Of a stretch of 64,000 nucleotides of DNA, positions 36,871 through 48,690 are shown one piece after another. The translations under genes and the position numbers were made by a program. The DNA lies in the NCBI GenBank assembly GCA_963989385.1, contig OZ022515.1:8030803-8094802 (forward strand), in the 5' to 3' direction. Within the stretch, counting starts at the first letter, position 1. Every line of letters starts with the position of its first letter. The notes under the pieces were generated by a model. It worked only from the letters and a program-made list of their open reading frames with translations. It did not search any database and was not told the origin of the DNA. The stretch is from Ctena decussata (taxonomy: Eukaryota > Mollusca > Bivalvia > Lucinida > Lucinidae).

Positions 36871-37544
36871 GTAAGTAGATAAATTGATCTAGTGTGGCTA
36901 CCTCATAGCCTGTCAGTACTGTGGTGTCAGCTGATGTTGCTGTAATTTATCTGTGGTGACAGCGCCCTATGTTTATTACAAAACCTCTTTGCAGATTAGA
37001 TACCACCTCAAGCCACTGAATATTTGTGTTTAAAATTTATATAATTCCAATTGACTTTGCTAAAATGCCACAGTTGAGTTTGCTCCTAATATCCAGTCTG
37101 TAATGCAAATATTCATGTTTACGAAATTAGTTATAGGCAACATATACGCGTTAACGTTTATACAAGAGCAACATTCTGTATATTTTGATACAGATGTGTT
37201 AGTTTTATTCCCTTTTATTTTATTTTTATTTTCTTTTATTATGGTAGTTTCTTTCACTGGTATACTTTTTTCATCAAAATCAAGTATTTTGCGCATGTTG
37301 TTCCATTATTTAACGAAAATTACTTCAACTGTATTGACTATGAGCATAAAATTTCTATGGAGAAAAATAAAAAATGCTTTCCGCAATGGTAAGATTTTTT
37401 ATCTGTATAATGTCGACGTATTGGAGAATCTACCCATAACAATCAAAATTCATAGGGATTATGCGGTAACGTAAGCTAATTCCAAAACATAGTACTCTGA
37501 TAGCAAGTACTGTCCGATTTCAACTGTTTCACAAATCTATTCTA

Positions 37545-38960
37545 TTTCTATTCTATCCCATTACCTTACAAGGCCGTTTGAGCACAACAGATGACTTCCA
37601 AAGATCCCTTTTCACTTGTCCTGTCTTCGGCTACCGTTGAGCTGGCAAAGTCCATTCCTGTCCAATCTTTAATGTTGGCTTTCCATCTCTTCTTCTGTCT
37701 ACCTCTTCTTCTTTATCCTTCCATTGCGCCCTATAGGATCGTCTTTGCTAAACCAGAAGTCATAGAGACGTGGCTAAACCACTTTAGTCTCCGTTTCTTG
37801 ACAAGGGTCAGGAGTTCGCCTATATCTCAAATGGCTGCTTGAATCTTTCTGCGAACCTCCTAATTGGTTATATTGCACTCGAACGAAATGTTCAGTAACC
37901 TTCGGTAGCCTCTCATCTCAAAGGCCTGCGTTCTTTCTCTAACTCTGCAGACAAGGTCCACGTCCCACAGCCATACAGAAGTATGGAAATGACAAGCGCA
38001 CAGGTTTCACCTTGGATCCAAGAGATATGTTGTTATCTCTCCAAAGTGGCAGCTTCAGCTTTGTAAGAGCTGAAGTGGCTCGTGTTATCCTTGAGAGAAC
38101 CTTCTTTTTAGAGCCGTCATCTGAGACAATTGCTCCAAGGTATTTGAAGCTTGTTACGATACCCAGCTTCTGCCTTTTACCTTAATCTCCCTCTAGATGT
38201 CATTGGCGCTGTTTGTCATCAGTTTGGTCTTCTCAGCACTGATCCCCATCTTATACCTTGTGCAGGTTTTGTCGAGACTGTCAAACAGGGATTCTAGTTC
38301 CTGCTCTTCTTCAGCTAGGGCGTCTGTTTTGAAATCAGATTAGTTACATCTTGGTTGGGTTTTAAGCCTGTTCAAGATGACTTTCAGCATGACTTCACAA
38401 ATGTACTATATCATAAAACTTTTCTCAAGCTGTGGGATGAAATTATTGGTAGTTCAAAGACTCTGGATTAGTAGACAATTGGTACTTTAGCAAAATTGAC
38501 CCTTCTTTATGCCATTATTTTAAGACGTAGGTCATCTTGAAAATGGTGAAATTTTAGATGACATGTTTTTTTTATTTATTTTTTACTTTTTCTTGATTTT
38601 TTTGATCGCCACATAGCAGATGAAGGTCTTTGCAAAGGATGGTGATCTGTATCACCATTGGAACGATTTAGACATGTTTTACTCTAAGGCGCTACACTTC
38701 TTAGCCTGTTTCAAAGGACTTTCAGCATATCTTCGCTCGGATAACTGATGAGGTTGATGGTTCTGTAATTCTGGCAGAGCTGTAAGTTGCCCTTTTAAGG
38801 GATGGTAATGAGCCCAATGGTCGGCCAAACTCCTGGTCTTCAGATACTGATACAGATTGTTGTTAAAACATGAATCATGGTCTACCAGCCTGCTTGAGCG
38901 AGTTCTGCTGGTATATGCATCAGCACCTGCAAACTTCCCCTTTTAGTGATGATACTGCAA
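37545..38960 (-). pseudogene. Decayed LINE reverse transcriptase, copy 1
   Basis: On the - strand the segment near 37741-37815 translates to LLTLVKKRRLKWFSHV, the conserved tail word of many non-LTR retrotransposons (K-x-R-L-x-W-F-G-H-V). It aligns base by base with copy 2 at 43985-45600 (shared TGAGCTGGCAAA, CACCTCTTCTTCTGTCT-like, CTTTGTAAGAGCTGAAGT-like words). Stops and frameshifts break the frame. A piece of about 340 bp (38391-38728) is inserted between two copies of GACTTTCAGCAT. Confidence 0.8.
38391..38728. other. Insertion within LINE copy 1
   Basis: AAGCCTGTTCAAGATGACTT leading to TCAGCAT before 38390 and AGCCTGTTTCAAAGGACTTT leading to TCAGCAT at 38728 duplicate the same LINE sequence. 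Copy 2 has this word only once. The intervening sequence is AT-rich and unidentified. Confidence 0.6.
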
Positions 38961-39524
38961 TTTCAACTTCCTCAGAAAAGACTGGTTGAAATTTTAAGAT
39001 ATACTACTCGTATCACCTTAAAAAGATTGTCGGTCAAGGTTCTGTTATTCGTAAGTTTAGGATCAGTTAATACATATCATTATTAACTGTTAATTTCCTG
39101 AAGTCTTAAAGTTGACTGTGCCATGGTGGATTTTGATGATACTTGGTAACGGTCCAAACACTCTCAAGAACCAAAAAGCAAGTCTATTTTTTCACTGGTG
39201 GCTACAAAGCTCTTCTTTATGCCTTCATGCACAATTCATTTTCTTACCCCGTAGCTTACGTACCGATGACGAACCAACAATCAAACAATATTAAATAAAT
39301 ACAACACTTGGTGAAATCGTACCGTAATCGGAAAACTCTACACATTTCAAAGTTTGTGGAGCCAACAATATCGGTCTAAGAGCATGATTCTGCTATGAAG
39401 CTGTAACTCTTGCAGGATAATACCATCTGATTAAATACCAATGCTCTAGCTTAAAAGTTGGACGACCGGATAGAAGAAAAGGAAAGACGACGGAAAGGGA
39501 AACACTTAGCGCAGAAATGAGCCG

Positions 39525-40383
39525 TTAAGGTGGTGATTTATGGTAAGTGTAAAAATCTGCATAAAACCATAAAAAAGTAAGGTATCTCCCTGAAAGCTAG
39601 CAGACTTCTTATTTTTGTTGCTCTTTACAGTTTAGAATACAAAATAGACGTACATGCTGCTTATAAAAGTGTTTTTATAAGGAAAGATCAAAGGATAGTT
39701 TTCTGCGCAATAATCAAAAAAATTAACATTGTTATTGAAACTTTACGTAGTACTGAAGGTGCGTTATTGCATAATGAAGAGCGACCTAGCAATTATTTGT
39801 TCCAAATCTTTCTCAAATTGTAATGTAGACCAGATGAAAACGGTAGCTTTTTCTCAAATGTTCAGCCATGTACAACGTAATGTACACTGGATGCATTTAT
39901 TAAATATAGGGTAGGCACGCATACCTATGTAACACCTACAGTATAAATAATACATTACTTACATGATCACTGGTGTGTTCAACCTTGTTAAAATAGTGTC
40001 ACCTGTTTCACCTGCGTGCTTTGACAAAAACATTTGGACACAGACTGCATCTTTTTTCATCTGCTCAGCCTGATAATGTGTGAAAGAGTTTGAAAAAATA
40101 ATTGCTAGCTCGCTCTCCATTATGCAACAAGGAACTCTCAGCTCTAAGTATATTTTCAATAACAATATTATTTTTTTCAGATTATTGCGCACAAAAAACT
40201 ACCCTTTGATCTTTCCTTATAAAAACACTTTTTAACATTAACAAATGCTGCATTTTGGGAGTCTGAATTATCAGAAACAACATAAAGAAGGCATATGCTA
40301 AGTTTTGGAAAGATCAGTGGTATTTTGAGTGTTTTAAGCAGAGTTTTGTCTTTGCCCCAAATCAGTGATTATCACCACCTTAA
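39525..40383. mobile_element. Foldback element bounded by TTAA
   Basis: TTAA at 39525-39528 followed by GGTGGTGAT is mirrored by ATCACCACC then TTAA at 40371-40383. Long, imperfect arms follow, including GTGTTTTTATAAGGAAAGAT / ATCTTTCCTTATAAAAACAC and GATCAAAGGATAGTTTTCTG / the complementary 40189-40207 region. Similar translations appear on opposite strands (39729-39914 + and 39959-40192 -), as expected of a palindrome. TTAA target duplications are typical of piggyBac and Kolobok superfamilies. No transposase is present. Confidence 0.85.
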
Positions 40384-41588
40384 GGACGTATAATCAAATC
40401 TAAATGTTGTATGCCCCCAGCTTTGTCTGATATGGGTATAAACTAGTGTAAAATAATATGTATGATCATGACTTCTGCGATAACAAACGCACGGGCCAGC
40501 TTGCGCATTTGTGCAGTACGCTCACAGCCTTTGTTATTCACATAAATCATATTTGAGCCATGAGAAATCTACAAACACAAAATGAAGGCTGTAAATAGAC
40601 CGTACGGATTCACAGCCTGCTTTAACTTTTCACGTTTTGTAGACAGAGTCCACTGGGCATAAGCCACCTTTATCATGTTTATGCGCGACGCCGCCCAAGG
40701 ATATTTTAAAACCTGGTGCAATAGATTATGCACGAAACGCATAACTTAAACATTAAATCACATAGTCAGAACGCTGAACCAGAAAAAAAATGCAGCTTAA
40801 ATTCCCCAGCGATTTGATTTTTTTTTCCATTTGAAAAGTACAACATTTTGCCTTTATGATAAGTTAAGATGTGTTGTTCAAAACAGGATCCCGTGCGTTT
40901 CTGTTAAACTTTCTGACCTTTACCCATTCTTATAATTATTTTGCTCAGAATGAAAATGTTACATTTCTCTCCTGTATGAGGTGCATACAAGTGTTCTGAT
41001 TAATTCATGACTTGACTTATTCGTGTGCAAAATATCAGCTTTTCCACCGATTTATAAAATACATATATATGCAAGTTTTATAAAAGGATAGTTTATCCCT
41101 CTTAAGGTTGGTATTTCGAGGTACTAAATTTCATTTTAAGTCAATATTTTGTGCCAATTATTGTCAGGAAAGCAGAGGACAAACTGCAAATCAAACCTTA
41201 CTATTGCGCATGCATAATACTACCTTGTCAGATTTCCTATGTCGGAAGAACTTTGATGGCAAGTTTATTTTTCTTCATATTGTCCTCTGATGTCTCACAA
41301 ATCACAATAAAATCGTACGTTGACGGATATACTGAAATGCATTATCAGGGATTTTGATAAGAAAAGTGGATACTTTTATGTATTTTTGCTATCATGATTA
41401 ATTATCTGAACCCCAAGTCTCTTTTGGCGCCAAGTTTATATAGAAATGCACTTTCCAGCGCCAAACACATTTTGCAAGATTTGGTGGTTCTGGTTAATAA
41501 CACACATTGAAAGTCTCTGAATTTCATCAAAAACAGACATTTGTTTTTCTTTCGAAAAATGTTTGTTTTGTTTTTCATAATCTGGTTG

Positions 41589-43162
41589 TAGGGTGGCCAC
41601 GAGCTCTGGAAAACAGGGAAATAGGGAAAATGGTAAAAATGAGTTCTCTGCAGGGAAAAATCAGGGAATTTGAAAATTGGATGCAAAAAAGGGAAAAATC
41701 AGGGAATTCTAAAAATGTTTTGACAACATGACACTTTTCAAGCAGGTATCATGGTTACTGGTGTTTTTTTCTCCAATAAGGTAAGTGTAAGTCTCCTTCT
41801 GACAACTGTATGAGATACAGTCTACTTAGTTTAAGGGGTATTGTGAGACATATTGATAAGCATTTTCCTTCCATATTGTTTTGAACTTTGCATTTAAACT
41901 TTGTAATGAGCATTTCTCTGAAAGCCATGATTTGTAAGAATCTTTATACAATAAGAGAGATTGTTCCATAGTGGAGAATTGAAAAACAGTCTAAAGTGAA
42001 ATATGAATGTCCAGTTTGTGGGGTTACTGTCACGCGTGTTCCATATTTCAGGATTGCATGCATCTCTGAAACAGTATAGTATGCTTACCTGCTTTTTTTC
42101 TTGAAATTATGACGCTATTTTGAGCTATCAAAAAGTAGTTTTAGGGAAAAAAATGAAAGTATTCTATAAGCAGCAAGTTTTCGGTTACACTTATATGTAT
42201 GTATTAATTTACTTTATGGTTCAAATAAAGTATAAAAGAATGTGTATGGTAGACTGTCAAACAGCCAAATGTTGACACCAAATAATCCTTTATGCTACGT
42301 TATTCACACTGTGATTTGATGATATATTAAGTATAATCCTATAAAGTATTGTGTGTGCCTCAATATTTCATTTTTAAATAATATATACCCCAGAAATGTG
42401 TAAGTTCTAGAACATTAAAACCACGGGTTTAATGTTGTGTAAGGATGAAATTGGTATTTTCTGAAGTCCTGGAATCATCTTGTTTATATTTTCATAGGTT
42501 TTTAAATGATCTGTTGATTGTCTGCTGGACTCAGCTTGGAGGTCCAGAACGGGAGAAGCTCGCTGAATATGAATGAGAAATGTTGGACCAAGCATTTTGT
42601 CTCCCCTTCTTTTTTATATAAATAAGTTTATAAATTCGCTGAACTGAAACTCGGAAGGAAGAGCATTTTTGGTTTCAAATTACCCTGAGGCTGAGACTTG
42701 GTCTGTGTTTGCACAACGCTGCTGCTAGCTTGTAAATGGCAAAAATGTTTAAACAGTCTACCGTGTACCGAAAGAAAAATAAATAAATAAAATAAAATTA
42801 CTCAGAATAAATAAATAAAAACATTACGACAGTAAGGTTTCTCACATTCGTATGCAGCTGAAGGTATGGCTATAAAAGGCGTGGGGGCCATATGAATTTT
42901 TGACCAATTGATTTTCATTACCATGTAAGTAAATTAGCACTTCTATAATTTTGATCATTAAAAATTATGAACATTATGACGACATTATATATCATAGTGT
43001 GAGATTTTTATAAAAAAGGAAAATACTTTCTGTCATAATATGACTTCAAAATGAAGACCTGTGTGACAGTATCAGGACATTTTATCAGGGAAACAAACCA
43101 GATAAAGGGTAAAATCAGGAAAAAATCAGGGAATTTGATATCCAAAATTTTGTGTCCACCCC
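41589..43162. mobile_element. Putative DNA transposon remnant with GGGTGG ends
   Basis: The left end GGGTGGCCACGAGCTCTGG is followed by CAGGGAAATAGGGAAAATGG and several AAATCAGGGAATT words. The right end repeats AAATCAGGGAATTTGATATC and closes with TGTCCACCCCGCC, the inverse of GGGTGG-CAC. Subterminal CAGGGAA repeats next to GGGTGG ends look like a non-autonomous DNA transposon. The interior (41.75-43.05 kb) is AT-rich, without a transposase frame. Confidence 0.55.
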
Positions 43163-43495
43163 GCCTTGGTAATGCCGTAAAATGGAGTTACTAAACGGGA
43201 CTGCACCTGTCGCACTAAAGCACCAATGGCGCATTGCCTAGCAGTCGCATCTGGGCGACAATGGCGCAGAGAGAGTTAGAGCCCAAACCCAAGTTTAAAA
43301 ATGTATTTGGCTGGCCATAGTCTTTATTATTATCTTTCACATTTCCGTGAATCCGTATCATAAAAATGGTATAGACTGAGCCACTTTAGATACACACCAC
43401 TTATGAAACCCTGAATTGCAAATAAATGATCAATGTACTTTTAATTCAAGACTATACGCTAAGAAAGCACATTTTTGGGAATAAATGCTGTAAAA

Positions 43496-43800
43496 ATGGT
43501 GCCGACAGGAAGACAAGCAAAAGCGTCGTCGAACGCAAAAGAGCACAACCAACCAAATGAGGATTCGCAACGCTACCAACTTCTCCTTAATTCGCACCGC
43601 GAGGGGATATTTTCAGCACTAATTTTTCGCACTATGTTTTTTGTTGGAACGTTTTTACTTTCTACGATAATGAAAAACCACCATATTGGTGTCAATATTT
43701 GCATACTTTTCAATATCAGTATCTGCTGCCTTCTTGGCAGTTACACGTTGAAAATGCCAGTTAATTTTCCAATAGCTATTGTGACAGTGGATGTTGTTTT
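43496..43800 (+). CDS. Possible coding exon with hydrophobic segments
   Basis: An ATG in good context (AAAATGG) opens 101 codons. A polar, lysine/asparagine/serine-rich N-terminus of about 38 residues is followed by hydrophobic segments at about 41-56, 61-83 and 86-101. The frame runs directly into a strong GTAAGTAAG donor at 43801 in phase 2. CpG-containing codons at the start differ from the AT-rich flanks. It does not match the chitin synthase order, and its end phase does not fit exon C, so it would be a first exon of another, nested membrane-protein gene. I do not recognise the family, and chance is possible. Confidence 0.35.
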
Positions 43801-43984
43801 GTAAGTAAGCGATCTAAATGTTTCTAAATTAACTTCCTTGTAAACAAGAGCATGTTTTTTGTTAACTTACAAGCAACCATTGTTGGGAATTCTATGTTAT
43901 GACTTTGACGTTAGTCTCGACGACGGTACACTGACCGTGCAGAAATAAGTCAATCGTCAATTGAGTTTTGGTTTTATTGACTTT

Positions 43985-45600
43985 GATTCTATTCTATCCC
44001 ATAGCCTTACTAGGTCGTTGGGGCACCACAGATGACTTCGAAACAATCCCTTTCCACCTTGTCTGTCTTCAGCTGCCTAGTTGAGCTGGCAAAATCCATC
44101 CCTGTTCACTCTTTAATATTGTCTTCCCACCTCTTCTTCTGTCTGTCTCTTCTTCTTTTTCCTTTCACTGTGCCCTGTAGAATTGTCTTTGCTAAAGCAG
44201 AAGACCTTGTGACGTGGCCAAACCACCTTAGTTTCCGTTTCTTGACCAGCATCTTGAGTTCATCATATTATCCAATGGCTGCTTGCATTTTCCTGCGAAC
44301 CTCCTCATTGGTTATATGGTCCTTGTATGAAATGTTCAGTAACCTTCGGTAGCATCTTATCTCAAAGGCCTGCGTTCTTTTCTCTAACTCTGCTGTCAAG
44401 ATCCATGATTAAGAGACATACAGAAATATGGAAATGACAAGGGAGCGCATACGTTTTACCTATGATCCCAGAGATATGTTGTTATCTCTCCAAATTGGTT
44501 TCAACTTGGTTAGAGCTGAAGTAGCTTGTGCAATCCTTGAGAGAACCTCCTTGCTCCAAGGTATTTGAAGCTTGTTACGGTACCCAGCTTCTGCTTTTGA
44601 CCTTGATCTGCCTCTGGATGCCATCTTCGCTTTTCTTTATCAGTTTGGTCTTCTCAGCACTGATCTCCATCTTATACCTTGTGCAGGTTTGATCGAGACT
44701 TTCAACTAGAGCTTCTAGTTCCTGCTCTTCCTCAGCTAGAGCCTCTATGTCATCGGCAAACCGCAGATTGGTAATGTTTCTGCCACATAAGCTAACCTTT
44801 CCGCCATGTTCTTCCAGAGGATCAGACATGATCTGTTCGAGAAAAATGTTGAAGAGAGTGTGGTGCTCCTGCCTGCTCGGAACCCAGCCTGTTCCTCAAC
44901 GATTATCTCTTCGGCTTGTGGTTTAAGCCTGTTCAAGATAACTTTCAGCATAACTTTGCTTGAATGACTGATGAGGCTGATGGTTCTGTAGTTCTGGCAG
45001 AGTTGTCAACCATGGTGTTTCAAGGGCAGGATTCAGCCTGATGGAGCCCATCCCTCTCCAGGCTATATGTGTTTACCACAGCTGAAATCCACGAATATGG
45101 TATGGCTCGTCTTGGTCATGAACACATGGCCGTTGACTAAAAGAGTTCTTCCGCCCTGGCCGTTGACTTCATCTAGGAAGACTTCTGCCAAGTGATGTTG
45201 TGTTAACACTACCCCTTGTTGATCCATAGGGTTGGGATACTCATGGAGGTGGGAGCGTCTTATTTCCTCCCATCAAGTCACTGACTTGTCCACTGACTAT
45301 AATATAGACAACAAGATTCAAAGAGTCAAAGTGGTCCGGTCAGTCCTTACCTATCAGTGACCCTCTTAATCTAGCTGTTCCATCAAGCTGAGCAGGTCTT
45401 GCTCGGGTCTGGCTGCTCAACGCTTGAATTAGATTTGAATTCCACTCTGGCCGTTGACCTCTTCTAGGAAGACTTCCGCCCAATGGTGCTGTGTTCACAG
45501 ATTTTGTTCAAAGGTTTTGTTCAGAGACCTAGCAATGTCCACCTAGGTATACTGCCTGCCAAGGCGAAGAGCTCCACCTACTCAAAGTGGTTGACTGTGA
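43985..45600 (-). pseudogene. Decayed LINE reverse transcriptase, copy 2
   Basis: - strand remnants in order: EEQAGFRAGRSTT (RT fingers motif) near 44870-44905, then ITNLRFADDIEAL (catalytic FADD box) near 44745-44785 in a different frame, then LKMLVKKRKLRWFGHV near 44210-44260. The interval between the first two motifs is far too short, so the part holding the first catalytic Asp and the V-P-Q-G motif has been deleted. Stops are scattered. Related to copy 1 at 37545-38960. Confidence 0.85.
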
Positions 45601-46064
45601 TCTTGTCAACGGTATTATTGCCATGACAATTCGTCATAAATAATTTCAATAGTGATCAAATCTGACGTTAAAATGATGTCAGAAGTAAAATTATTTTAAA
45701 AGGTGAACGTGTATTGTAAATCCGCCGTAATAAAATTTGTCCGCAAAATGAAATCATTAAACCTTAGATGTATTTCAAAAGTGACTGTCACCAAAGATGA
45801 TGTTCAATGCTTATTCAAGACAAAACGAACGGCCGCTTGTGCTGCACGTGCATTATTGCTTAAATAAGCTCGCGGCAAAGTGTGCGAATACACTCCAGTG
45901 ATTTTACCAAATTTTTACTCTCATCAGTCAGACAAGTCATCAGTGATTGTATTATGCTAGAAATTTTATTGTAAGCAGTTATTGGTAAAAACAGGTGGGC
46001 ATTGAAAAAGTGGTGCGTTACTAAAGTGTTTCAGTGTATAACTTCCGTTTCGTATTTCAAACAG

Positions 46065-46227
46065 GCTGACTACGAAATGAAGCAGGTTCTTGAGTCAATA
46101 GATGAATTGGCAAAGCGTAAAGGCAAAAGACATTTTGAGTCACATATTTTCTTTGACGGAGCTGTCACAGACGAAAACCCTACAGAAAATGTTCTTCAGC
46201 TGGTATATTTACTAAAGTCGACGCTAG
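46065..46227 (+). CDS. CHS: Chitin synthase, exon C (catalytic domain start)
   Basis: The exon starts after TTTCAAACAG in phase 0 and ends before GTAAGA in phase 1. It encodes ADYEMKQVLESIDELAKRKG followed by KRHFESHIFFDGAVTDENPT and ENVLQLVYLLKSTLG. Chitin synthases have here E-M-x-Q-L-L-x-S-I, a variable basic stretch, then F-E-x-H-I-F-F-D-D-A, and an acidic N-rich segment before a hydrophobic helix. The second Asp of the F-F-D-D pair is Gly in this copy. The two flanking introns carry mobile elements and arrays. The frame remains open beyond the donor to 46403, but that part is intronic. Confidence 0.9.
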
Positions 46228-46653
46228 GTAAGAATCGAAATTATCTATTTAGTTTGACCTTCCATTTACATCCCGGCATATTATACGACTTAATTTGCGG
46301 ATTGTGCTCCATGTCTCGAGCGACTATATGTCATCGGCGTCTGTTCGATACTGATTTGTCAAAACTTGTCCTCATTGATCATATCGATGTAAGCTTACTG
46401 TAATATTGTTTCGTTTTCCTGATTTTTAGATATACGTCAGTAGTTTACTTCAAATTCTCTTTGACAGCGACACGCGCGTTGTATCAACGAATATTATCGA
46501 AAGTATTGCCTTTATATGTTAAGTGCTACATGTCAACTCCAGTCGAATTCGAACTGAACTAAAAGCCCGAAGTAATTTCTACCAACCGTAATTCTTCGGC
46601 TGTAAGACAAGTCGTTTATTAGACTGCTATGTTTTCGTTGTTTTGTTTTACCC

Positions 46654-47940
46654 CGCCACATATTAGTGGCGGTGTATTGTGTTTTTCCGTTGGCTGTCAG
46701 TGTGTCCGTTCTTCCTTCTGTCCGGCGTACGTACCTCCGTTTCTGTCTGTCCGTCTATCCGTCCGTGAGCACATCGTTTCCGCTCGATAACTTGAGTACA
46801 TGTATTTATAAACGGAGTTTCTTCAAATTTGGCGTTTGCATTGGTCTTGGAAATATCTCCGTTGGATTTGTTTATGGGCAGATTTTGGTGTTTTATAACA
46901 GAGTTCTAGCCCTCGTCAATGTCTTAAAGTGGTTTTTGGTCAATAGTCCCTTTACACTTAGATATAGCATGATGAAATTTCATATATAATTTTTTGAAAT
47001 AATATACTCTTTCTGTTAAAAGCAGAATTTTGTCAAACAGCGTTGTCTGCTCATTGTCCCTATGCTACAAACATGTATAAAATCAGGATAAAGTCTGTAT
47101 AAAGTCAGAATTAATTGAAAGGGATTTTCCTGAAACTTGCAACAAATTATCGAAGTAGAGTAAGCTTCCTGTCATGGTCAAACTTTTGTCGTCAGGGGTA
47201 GTTTTCTGCCTCTGACACAGGTCAATCTACATTTAGAATATCATGAAAAAATCTATATAATTCTAGGAGTTGGGTATATGTCGATGATATTCACAGAAAG
47301 AATTGAAATAACATAAGCTGTCTGTTACAAACAGAATTTTGTCCACCAATGTTGTCTGCCCTTGCTCTGTGGCTAAGGCTAAGTTCATGTATTAAATCAG
47401 GAAAAATTATATAAAAAATCCTGAAACTTGCAACAAATTATAAAGGTAGTATGAACTTACTTTTATCATTAAATGTTGTCCCTGGGGGTTATCTGCTCAT
47501 GACAAGGGGCTATATACATGTTTAAAATCATGCAAAAATCCATATAAAGTCAGAGTTGAAGAGGATTTTATGAAAATTGTAACGCACTGTAAAAGTCATT
47601 TAAATTTCCTGTTGTGGTCCTGTTGTGTCCCAAGGGGTTATCTGCCCTGACACATGGCTCTCGTTATGTATAAAATCATTCCTGAAAACATTTGTTTAAA
47701 ATCAAAATCAATGAGATTTTTTTTAACCTGCAAAACATGGTGAAAGCAATAAAGGCTCTAACTGCTTGTCAAAATTTTATCCCAAGGAGGTTATCTGCTT
47801 CCTGCCCCCCAACTTAAATTGTATCAAAATTATGAAAAGGAACTATACAAAGTACAAAAAAGGGTATTGGTCTGCAATGGCGGACTATTACGCTGTCTTT
47901 TTGAAAGTGAAACTGTCATCTATACTGATACAAGCCAGTG
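46654..47940 (+). repeat. Hairpin-headed tandem array in intron 3
   Basis: Begins ACCCCGCCACATATTAGTGG, a hairpin with stem CCGCCAC/GTGGCGG. TGTGTCCGTTCTTCC and TCTGTCCGTCTATCCGTCCG follow, then about six diverged units with TCCTGAAACTTGCAACAAAT, ACATGTATAAAATCA, AAAATC-ATATAAAG and GGGGTTATCTGC. Same family as 31863-33800. Confidence 0.8.
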
Positions 47941-48480
47941 AACCCAAGTTCACAAGCCAATACTACTTCACTCTTTCATTCTCAGTTAAGTTCGCAGTCT
48001 CCTGCAGGTCAGTCTCGGTCCTATTCAACATCAAATTGGAATTCGTACTTTCAAGTTTACAGCCTAGTTAATAAACAGAATCGCAAAATGATAAATATGG
48101 TTCTTCTGCGAGCCATAGCTCTGATCGGGAATCAACTTTTGGACAAACATGATCATCCAACAAACTCCGCAAAGGTTTTGATAAGCAAAAATAGATAAAT
48201 AAATGGTAGATCTACCGTTTTTAATCCCTCCATTTAGTTTCTTGATAGATTGTCAATAATTGCCTAAAGATAAAACAAAGGTTTGTTGAATTCCGTGGTC
48301 ATCTTGGTCGAAATGAATCGACCGGTGCAATGAAAGTACATGTAACAGCTTTAAATTTATCCAAAAGTGTTTTGAGAAAAATATTTTACAGATTTCAAAC
48401 CAAATATAGGAAATTCTAAATGTCAGTTTAAATTCCGATATACTGATTCATTATAAAATACATGAAATCAAACACACTTA

Positions 48481-48690
48481 AAGGCAGGATTTCTCTACCG
48501 GGGGTCTAGTTCCCATCTCACAGCATATTTACCTGTAAAGGTAAAGGTGTGAAACTTTATTCAGCCAATCAGTGGACCAACATTAACACTTATGATAATT
48601 TCATTGGCTGACTAGAGGTGCTGACACTATGTGATCAAGAGACAGATTGACACTGTTGAAGTTAATCCTCCTGATTTAGTCCACCCCTGT
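48481..48690 (+). repeat. Dispersed repeat, copy 2 of 2
   Basis: Counterpart of 5332-5535, with CTACCGGGGGTCTAG, GGTAAAGGTGTGAAA, CCAATCAGTGGACCA and AATTTCATTGGCTGA in the same order. It lies in chitin synthase intron 3. Confidence 0.85.

Larger units (their letters stand above)
17712..46064 (+). other. Chitin synthase intron 2, about 28.4 kb
   Basis: Bounded by GTATGA at 17712 and TTTCAAACAG at 46064. The flanking exons are phase 0 and join within the conserved block without an obvious missing segment, so it is read as a single intron. It contains SINEs, long tandem arrays, MITEs, two LINE remnants and two possible exons of other genes, listed separately. The parts between those (22.3-23.0, 26.65-27.5, 34.8-36.7, 40.4-41.5 and 45.6-46.0 kb) are AT-rich, with nothing recognised. 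A small undetected exon cannot be ruled out. Confidence 0.65.

Noticed and set aside
37103..37474. 123-codon frame with hydrophobic stretches
   Set aside because: AT-rich composition, no acceptor or donor in phase, and no recognisable family. It could be a chance frame, so it is not listed as a gene.
39729..40192. Similar peptides on opposite strands suggesting a duplicated gene pair
   Set aside because: They are the two arms of the TTAA-bounded foldback element.
41507..41731. 74-codon frame with CAGGGAA-derived peptide
   Set aside because: It spans the end of the GGGTGG element. The peptide comes from non-coding subterminal repeats.
46228..46403. Continuation of the open frame past exon C
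   Set aside because: A consensus GTAAGA donor at 46228 joins in phase to exon D, and the downstream peptide has no chitin synthase similarity.
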